Assembly (NCBI GenBank): GCA_949383255.1
Contig: CASJPF010000011.1
Location: 1-64,000 of the forward strand
Reading direction: 5' to 3'
DNA from: Lachnospiraceae bacterium
GTDB lineage: Bacteria > Bacillota > Clostridia > Lachnospirales > Lachnospiraceae
DNA length: 64,000 nucleotides
A program made the position numbers and the translations under genes. The notes under the pieces are model-generated. The model saw only the letters and a list, made by a program, of their open reading frames with translations, did no database searches and was not told the origin of the DNA. Position 1 is the stretch's first letter; the number at the start of each line of letters is the position of its first letter. Of the stretch, positions 58,371 to 64,000 are shown in pieces.

Positions 58371-58400
58371 AAAAGATGAGCGCCAACACGCTCATCTTTT
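58371..58400. terminator. Bidirectional terminator
   Basis: AAAAGATGAGCG-CCAACA-CGCTCATCTTTT. Confidence 0.87.
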
Positions 58401-58442
58401 GGTCTGTTCTGTCGCAATTTCCTATAAAGTGAAAAACAAATA

Positions 58443-59030
58443 TCAATTCAATATCGTACCTACTCCTACAACACCAACGAACTCAGATTCTGTCTTCGTT
58501 AGAATCGCATTCAGGAATGTCCCTTCCTGTTCCCATTTATAAATTTCCAGTGTGGTGAAATATTTCGTTGCGTTTTCCCCCTCATGTGTATCAGCTTCGC
58601 CATACTGTGAAACAAGCTGTTGGACAATCTGGTCAAACATTTCTCCATTCTTCGAGTCGTTGAATTGAGCCTTCACTACGTCTAATCGGTCATCGCTAAA
58701 ATCCAAATACAGTACTGCTTTTTCCCCGTAAAATTCAATCGATGCACAGTACGTTGCAACCGAAGGACTGCTTTCGGATTCCATTTTTGTGAATGTCAGC
58801 GGTATCTTTTTCGCAGCCTCTTCATAAGAGCTGCCAAAAGGAATATCTTGATATTGGAATGTTCCATCTTCATTTTCCAACTGCGCAACGTCAAAAACTT
58901 TCGTATCGTCACTGCGCGCATAACATCCTGTCAGGCAAAAAGACACCAGACTTGCGACAAGAATTTGTAGCAGCAAAAACCGTTGTGTAATTTTTCTTTT
59001 TTTAAGATACCTGCATTGGATAAACATCAT
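58443..59030 (-). CDS. Hypothetical lipoprotein
   Basis: Lipobox CLTGC after a hydrophobic N-terminus; soluble domain not recognised. Confidence 0.75.
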   Translation of the reverse strand: MMFIQCRYLKKRKITQRFLLLQILVASLVSFCLTGCYARSDDTKVFDVAQLENEDGTFQYQDIPFGSSYEEAAKKIPLTFTKMESESSPSVATYCASIEFYGEKAVLYLDFSDDRLDVVKAQFNDSKNGEMFDQIVQQLVSQYGEADTHEGENATKYFTTLEIYKWEQEGTFLNAILTKTESEFVGVVGVGTILN

Positions 59031-59106
59031 ATGCTCCTATTCCTTTATGAAACCGTTTTGAGAATATTGACGGGATTATAGGCTGTATTATTTCACAGTT
59101 CCTTGT

Positions 59107-60297
59107 TTATATTTTAAAGATTTCTCCGCCATTCTGATAAAGTTTGATAAGACGTCGAATTTTTTCCGTTGGAGTGGACACTGGCTCGATAGATAAGTCA
59201 TGATTTAAAAAATCAATGATGGAGGCAAGGAATTTGCTCATATCTGCCTCAAGATAATAGGGTTTTGTCAAGAGTTCAGGCGGACGGTAGCAAAGATTCG
59301 TTGTGATAACCCTATCAAATATGCCATCTGCATAAGCTTGGTCGAAAGCGGCAAGACCATTGGTAAACAAACCAAAAGTAGTGCAGATAAACACATGTTT
59401 GGCGTTCATAGATTTCAGTTGTCTTGCTGTGTCAATCATACTTTCGCCAGAAGATATCATATCGTCAATAATAATAATGTCTTTGCCTTCAATATCATTT
59501 CCCAGAAATTCATGTGCAACAATTGGATTTTTGCCATTAACAATCGTTGAGTAGTCGCGCCGCTTGTAGAACATGCCTGTGTCAGCGCCAATCACTGTTG
59601 AAAAATAGATGGCTCTATCTAGTGCACCCTCATCAGGAGAGATGACAATAATATGGTCCTTGTCCAATTTTAAGTCTTTTTCCGAGTGCAAGAGCGCTCT
59701 TAAAAATTGGTAGTGCGCTGTAAAGTTATCGAAACCGCTCAACGGGGAAGCGTTTTGTATTCTGGGGTCATGGGCATCAAATGTAATAAAATTGCTCACA
59801 CCCATTTTTGTAAGTTCTTTGAATGCGTATGCACAGTCAAGGGATTCTCTGCCAGTTCGTCTGTGTTGTCTGCCTTCATATAAAAAAGGCATAATAACAT
59901 TGATGCGATGTGCTTTTCCGTTTGTTGCAGCGATAACGCGCTTCAAATCTTGATAGTGGTCGTCGGGAGACATATGATTAACATATCCATTCATAGTGTA
60001 AGTCAGACTGTGATTACACACATCTACAAGGATAAAAACATCCTTTCCACGCACAGTCTCGTCTAGAACAGCCTTACCCTCACCGCTATAAAAGCGGGGA
60101 GTGCTAAAGTGAAACAGATAGTTTTTTTCTGCATAGCCCTGAAAAGCAGGGTCATTGTTATATACATTGTCCGCTCTGCTGCGAAAGTTAACTAAATAAT
60201 TATTGATTTCATTGCCAAGATTTGCGGCCCCGTTTAAGACCATCAGTTTTAAAGGCGCTACAGGCATGGCGTTTTTAAGTTGTTTTAAATAAGACAT
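59107..60297 (-). CDS. Ribose-phosphate pyrophosphokinase family protein
   Basis: PRPP-binding-like DIIIIDDMISSGESMIDTARQL; PRTase fold context. Confidence 0.88.
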   Translation of the reverse strand: MSYLKQLKNAMPVAPLKLMVLNGAANLGNEINNYLVNFRSRADNVYNNDPAFQGYAEKNYLFHFSTPRFYSGEGKAVLDETVRGKDVFILVDVCNHSLTYTMNGYVNHMSPDDHYQDLKRVIAATNGKAHRINVIMPFLYEGRQHRRTGRESLDCAYAFKELTKMGVSNFITFDAHDPRIQNASPLSGFDNFTAHYQFLRALLHSEKDLKLDKDHIIVISPDEGALDRAIYFSTVIGADTGMFYKRRDYSTIVNGKNPIVAHEFLGNDIEGKDIIIIDDMISSGESMIDTARQLKSMNAKHVFICTTFGLFTNGLAAFDQAYADGIFDRVITTNLCYRPPELLTKPYYLEADMSKFLASIIDFLNHDLSIEPVSTPTEKIRRLIKLYQNGGEIFKI

Positions 60298-60435
60298 TGG
60301 GATTCATTCCTTTCTCAATGGTATTTAATTATCTATTATATTTTATACCATTCAGGTAGTGACACGTCAAGAAATTTCTAGTATTATTAAAAGAGGTTAA
60401 AACTTAAAAAAATAATTATAATAAGGAATAATAAG

Positions 60436-61761
60436 ATGAAGAAAGAACATTTGCACATTGTGAAGTGTGTAGCGTCGGGCAGTATTGCCGAGGAACTTGA
60501 GATTGCGGCGGGCGATGCGCTTGTGGAGATTAATGGAAATAAAATAGAAGATATATTTGATTATCAATATTTTACGCAGGATGAATATATTGAGGTGTTA
60601 ATTCGAAAACCATCAGGTGAAGAGTGGTTGCTAGAGATAGACAAAGAATATGACGAGGATTTGGGAATCACTTTTGAAAATGGTCTGATGGATGCGTATC
60701 GTTCCTGCCATAATAAGTGTATTTTTTGTTTTATTGACCAGATGCCGCCACGAATGCGAGATACATTGTATTTTAAAGATGATGATTCCAGACTTTCCTT
60801 TTTGCAGGGAAATTATGTGACTTTGACAAATATGTCTGATGAGGATATTGACCGTGTTATCAACTATCATCTTTCACCGATTAATGTATCTTTTCAGACG
60901 ACAAATCCTGCGCTGCGCTGCAAAATGTTGAACAATCGTTTTGCGGGACAGGCGCTTGAAAAGGCATGGAGACTTGCTAAGGCAGGGATTGTTATGAATG
61001 GACAGATTGTACTGTGCAAAGGCGTGAATGATGGCGAGGAGTTAGAGCGGAGTATCGCAGATTTGTCAAAGTATCTGCCCAATTTGCAAAGTGTATCGGT
61101 TGTTCCGGTGGGATTATCCAAATATCGGGAGGGATTGTTTCCGTTAGAACCATTTACAAAAGAAGATGCAAAGCAGGTACTTTCAATGATACATCAGTGG
61201 CAGGACAAGCTTTTTCCAGAATATGGTTTACACTTTATCCATGCGAGTGATGAGTGGTATATTCTTGCGGATGAAAAGTTACCTGATGCGGGGCGTTATG
61301 ACGGTTATCTACAGCTTGAGAATGGTGTTGGTATGCTGCGTCTTTTTATGGATGAGTTTAAGGAGGCAATTACCGCGTTTCGTCGTACAAAATATGACAC
61401 AGTACCACCAAAAGAATTGTCAATTGCGACGGGGAAACTTGCCTACCATTTTATATCCGAGATGGCAGCCCAAGTCACAGCATTGTGCCCGCAGATTACA
61501 GTGCATGTCTATGCGATACGAAATGACTTTTTTGGGGAGATGATTACGGTTTCTGGACTACTGACAGGACAGGATTTGCTTGCGCAACTCAAAGAACAGC
61601 GGTTGGGAGAGAAACTGCTGTTGCCACAAAATATCCTAAAAAGCGATGAGGCGGTATTTTTAGATGATATGACGCTTGCGGAACTCGAAAAGGCTTTACA
61701 AGTGCCAATAGATATTGTAAAATCAAGCGGGCAGGATTTTCTGGATGCAATTCTCTTGTAA
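60436..61761 (+). CDS. DUF512 domain protein with PDZ-like N-terminus and radical-SAM-like CxxxCxxC
   Basis: VASGSIAEELEIAAGDALVEINGNKI; CHNKCIFCFIDQMPP; upstream of der. Confidence 0.9.
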   Translation: MKKEHLHIVKCVASGSIAEELEIAAGDALVEINGNKIEDIFDYQYFTQDEYIEVLIRKPSGEEWLLEIDKEYDEDLGITFENGLMDAYRSCHNKCIFCFIDQMPPRMRDTLYFKDDDSRLSFLQGNYVTLTNMSDEDIDRVINYHLSPINVSFQTTNPALRCKMLNNRFAGQALEKAWRLAKAGIVMNGQIVLCKGVNDGEELERSIADLSKYLPNLQSVSVVPVGLSKYREGLFPLEPFTKEDAKQVLSMIHQWQDKLFPEYGLHFIHASDEWYILADEKLPDAGRYDGYLQLENGVGMLRLFMDEFKEAITAFRRTKYDTVPPKELSIATGKLAYHFISEMAAQVTALCPQITVHVYAIRNDFFGEMITVSGLLTGQDLLAQLKEQRLGEKLLLPQNILKSDEAVFLDDMTLAELEKALQVPIDIVKSSGQDFLDAILL

Positions 61762-61839
61762 AACCAAGATTGCAGGCGTGCGAGAATCCTTTATCAAGAG
61801 GTTATAAAAGGAACGAAAAGAAATGGAGATATAGAGAAA

Positions 61840-63177
61840 ATGGAGAATAGAACCAAGAAACCCATTGTGGCGATTGTGGGAAGACCAAACGTAGGAAAAT
61901 CGACGTTGTTTAATGCGCTTGCTGGCGAGAGAATTTCAATTGTAAAGGATACACCGGGTATTACGAGAGACCGTATTTATGCGGATGTGAACTGGCTAAA
62001 CTGGAATTTTACCATGATTGATACTGGCGGAATTGAGCCGGACAGCAAGGATATTATTTTGTCGCAGATGCGGGAACAAGCGCAGATTGCCATTGACACA
62101 GCAGATGTTATTATCTTTCTGGTTGATGTGCGGCAGGGATTGGTTGACGCGGATTCCAAGGTGGCAGATATGCTTAGGAGAAGTCGCAAGCCAGTGGTGC
62201 TTGTTGTGAACAAAGTGGACAGCTTTGCAAAGATGGAGGCAGATGTCTATGAGTTTTATAATCTTGGCATTGGTGAGCCATATCCAATTTCATCGGTTAA
62301 TAAGCTTGGATTTGGTGAGATGCTTGACGCGGTAGTAGCGCTGTTTGAAAAGGACGCACAGACAGAAGCGGAGGATGATCGACCAAGAATTGCGATTGTG
62401 GGCAAACCCAATGTTGGAAAATCTTCTATTATTAATAAAATTGCTGGAGAGAATCGCGTGATTGTATCGGATATTGCCGGGACAACGCGAGATGCGATTG
62501 ACACAGAAATTGTGTACAATAATAGGGAGTATGTATTGATTGACACAGCCGGATTGCGCCGTAAAAATAAGATTAAAGAAGAACTAGAGCGGTTTATGAT
62601 TATTCGCACTGTGAGTGCAGTGGAGCGCGCAGATGTAGTGGTGCTTGTGATTGATGCGGTGGAAGGTGTTACAGAACAGGATGCCAAGATTGCTGGAATT
62701 GCGCATGATAGAGGAAAAGGCATTGTTATTGCGGTAAATAAGTGGGATGCGATTGAAAAGGACGACAAGACCATCTACCGTTTTGCAGAGCGCGTGCGCA
62801 ATACACTTTCCTTTATGCTTTATGCAGAGATTGTGTTTATTTCTGCGGTTACAGGGCAGCGGTTAAACAAGCTTTTTGATACAATTGACATGGTGATTGA
62901 AAATCAGTCTTTGCGCATTTCTACAGGAGTTGTCAACGAGATTGTCACAGAGGCAGTGGCGCTCCAGCAGCCTCCTTCAGACAAGGGAAAGCGTCTGAAA
63001 ATTTTTTACACGACACAAGCAGGCGTGAAGCCGCCAACTTTTGTGGTATTTGTCAATGACAAGGAGCTAATGCATTTTTCATACATCAGATACCTTGAAA
63101 ATAAAATTAGGGAAGCATTTGGTTTTAAAGGAACACCGCTAAAATTTGTTATTAGGGAACGCAAAGAGGATAAATAA
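61840..63177 (+). CDS. der: Ribosome biogenesis GTPase Der
   Basis: Two GTPase domains ([30 protein letters not shown]) and KH-like C-terminus. Confidence 0.97.
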   Translation: MENRTKKPIVAIVGRPNVGKSTLFNALAGERISIVKDTPGITRDRIYADVNWLNWNFTMIDTGGIEPDSKDIILSQMREQAQIAIDTADVIIFLVDVRQGLVDADSKVADMLRRSRKPVVLVVNKVDSFAKMEADVYEFYNLGIGEPYPISSVNKLGFGEMLDAVVALFEKDAQTEAEDDRPRIAIVGKPNVGKSSIINKIAGENRVIVSDIAGTTRDAIDTEIVYNNREYVLIDTAGLRRKNKIKEELERFMIIRTVSAVERADVVVLVIDAVEGVTEQDAKIAGIAHDRGKGIVIAVNKWDAIEKDDKTIYRFAERVRNTLSFMLYAEIVFISAVTGQRLNKLFDTIDMVIENQSLRISTGVVNEIVTEAVALQQPPSDKGKRLKIFYTTQAGVKPPTFVVFVNDKELMHFSYIRYLENKIREAFGFKGTPLKFVIRERKEDK

Positions 63178-63195
63178 CTGATTTAGGAAAGGACT

Positions 63196-63846
63196 TTGTG
63201 TAAAATGATTCGTTTTGTATGTTTATTGATAGGGTATATCTTTGGTTGTTTTCAGACTTCCTATATTTATGGCAGATTGCATGGCATTGATATTAGGAAA
63301 TACGGGAGTGGAAATGCAGGCACAACAAATTCCCTTCGTGTTCTTGGAAAAAAAGCAGGTGCAATTGTCTTATTTTGTGATATTATTAAGACAGGACTTG
63401 CAATGACAATTGTTCGATTGTTGTTTCGGGAACAGTATGGTGATATTTTGTATCTGTTAGTGATTTATGCGGCAGCAGGTGCAATTTTAGGGCATAATTT
63501 CCCTTTTTATCTTGGATTTAAAGGAGGAAAGGGAATTGCCTGTACAGCGGGACTTGTAATTTTTTTTCACCCATATATGCTTATCCCACAGGTTATTACC
63601 TTCTTTGGAATCTTTTTTGCGACGCATTATGTGTCGTTGGGTTCGCTGGTGGTGGAGATTGTATTGATTGCAGAGATGGTCATATTTGGCCAGATGGGTG
63701 TGTGGGACATGGAACAAGCAGCATTAAATGAGCTTTATCTTGTTACTGTTCTCTTGGCAGCACTTGCATTTTGGGGGCATCGGGCAAACATTAAACGGCT
63801 GTTACATAAGGAGGAAAGAAAAACGTATTTAAATAAGAAGAATTAG
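63196..63846 (+). CDS. plsY: Glycerol-3-phosphate acyltransferase PlsY
   Basis: DIRKYGSGNAGTTNSLRVLGKKAG, GHNFPFYLGFKGGKGIACTAG. Confidence 0.96.
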   Translation: MCKMIRFVCLLIGYIFGCFQTSYIYGRLHGIDIRKYGSGNAGTTNSLRVLGKKAGAIVLFCDIIKTGLAMTIVRLLFREQYGDILYLLVIYAAAGAILGHNFPFYLGFKGGKGIACTAGLVIFFHPYMLIPQVITFFGIFFATHYVSLGSLVVEIVLIAEMVIFGQMGVWDMEQAALNELYLVTVLLAALAFWGHRANIKRLLHKEERKTYLNKKN

Positions 63847-63856
63847 GGGGTTCGTT

Positions 63857-64000
63857 ATGGCAAAGATAGGAATGATTGGAGCAGGAAGTTGGGGAATTGC
63901 ATTGTCGGTGCTTTTGCACAACAATGGACATGATGTTATGGTGTGGTCGGCATTGAAAGATGAGATTGAGATGCTCAACAGGGAACATGAACACAAAGAA
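63857..64000 (+). CDS. gpsA: NAD(P)H-dependent glycerol-3-phosphate dehydrogenase, 3' end outside window
   Basis: MAKIGMIGAGSWGIALSVLLHNNGHDVMVWSALKDEIEMLNREHEHKE; follows plsY. Confidence 0.93.
   Translation, partial: MAKIGMIGAGSWGIALSVLLHNNGHDVMVWSALKDEIEMLNREHEHKE

Noticed and set aside
1-64000. CRISPR arrays, prophage, integrases, tRNA or rRNA genes
   Set aside because: No regularly spaced repeats, phage structural or integrase genes, or recognisable tRNA/rRNA sequences were seen; apart from small MITE-like insertions the window is ordinary chromosome

Overview
The window looks like chromosomal DNA from an anaerobic, spore-forming Clostridia species, probably a Lachnospiraceae (inferred from gene order and protein similarity recalled from memory; no searches were run). 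Core content in order: a sodium-pump decarboxylase/carboxyltransferase cluster (12S-like carboxyltransferase, OadG, biotin carrier, OadB, 5S/OadA-like); TetR and RpiR regulators; cmk-ispH-rpsA; cheR; the rnfCDGEAB operon; a secreted nuclease; an SNF-family transporter; the spoIIIAA-AH sporulation operon; prfC; a transglutaminase-like lipoprotein; Asp23-nusB-xseA-xseB-ispA-dxs-tlyA-nadK-argR-recN; a miniature MCP-like protein; an RND efflux pair; asnA; csoR-copA(Z); a lipoprotein next to a large subtilase; T-box-tyrS; a ribose-phosphate pyrophosphokinase; a DUF512 protein; der; plsY; and the start of gpsA. The least explained content is intergenic: (i) MITE-like elements with shared GTAACAGTTCAGA-type termini, two with perfect 8-bp flanking direct repeats, and internal hairpins showing compensatory changes; (ii) a ~112-nt, ~97% identical element in two loci with topologically conflicting helices that may supply the translation start region of a transporter; (iii) a recurring two-hairpin motif next to terminators. 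Protein-level points of interest are a stand-alone lipoprotein resembling the propeptide of the adjacent subtilase, a CopA-CopZ fusion with a possible internal start, and an unlisted 49-aa ORF coupled to spoIIIAD.
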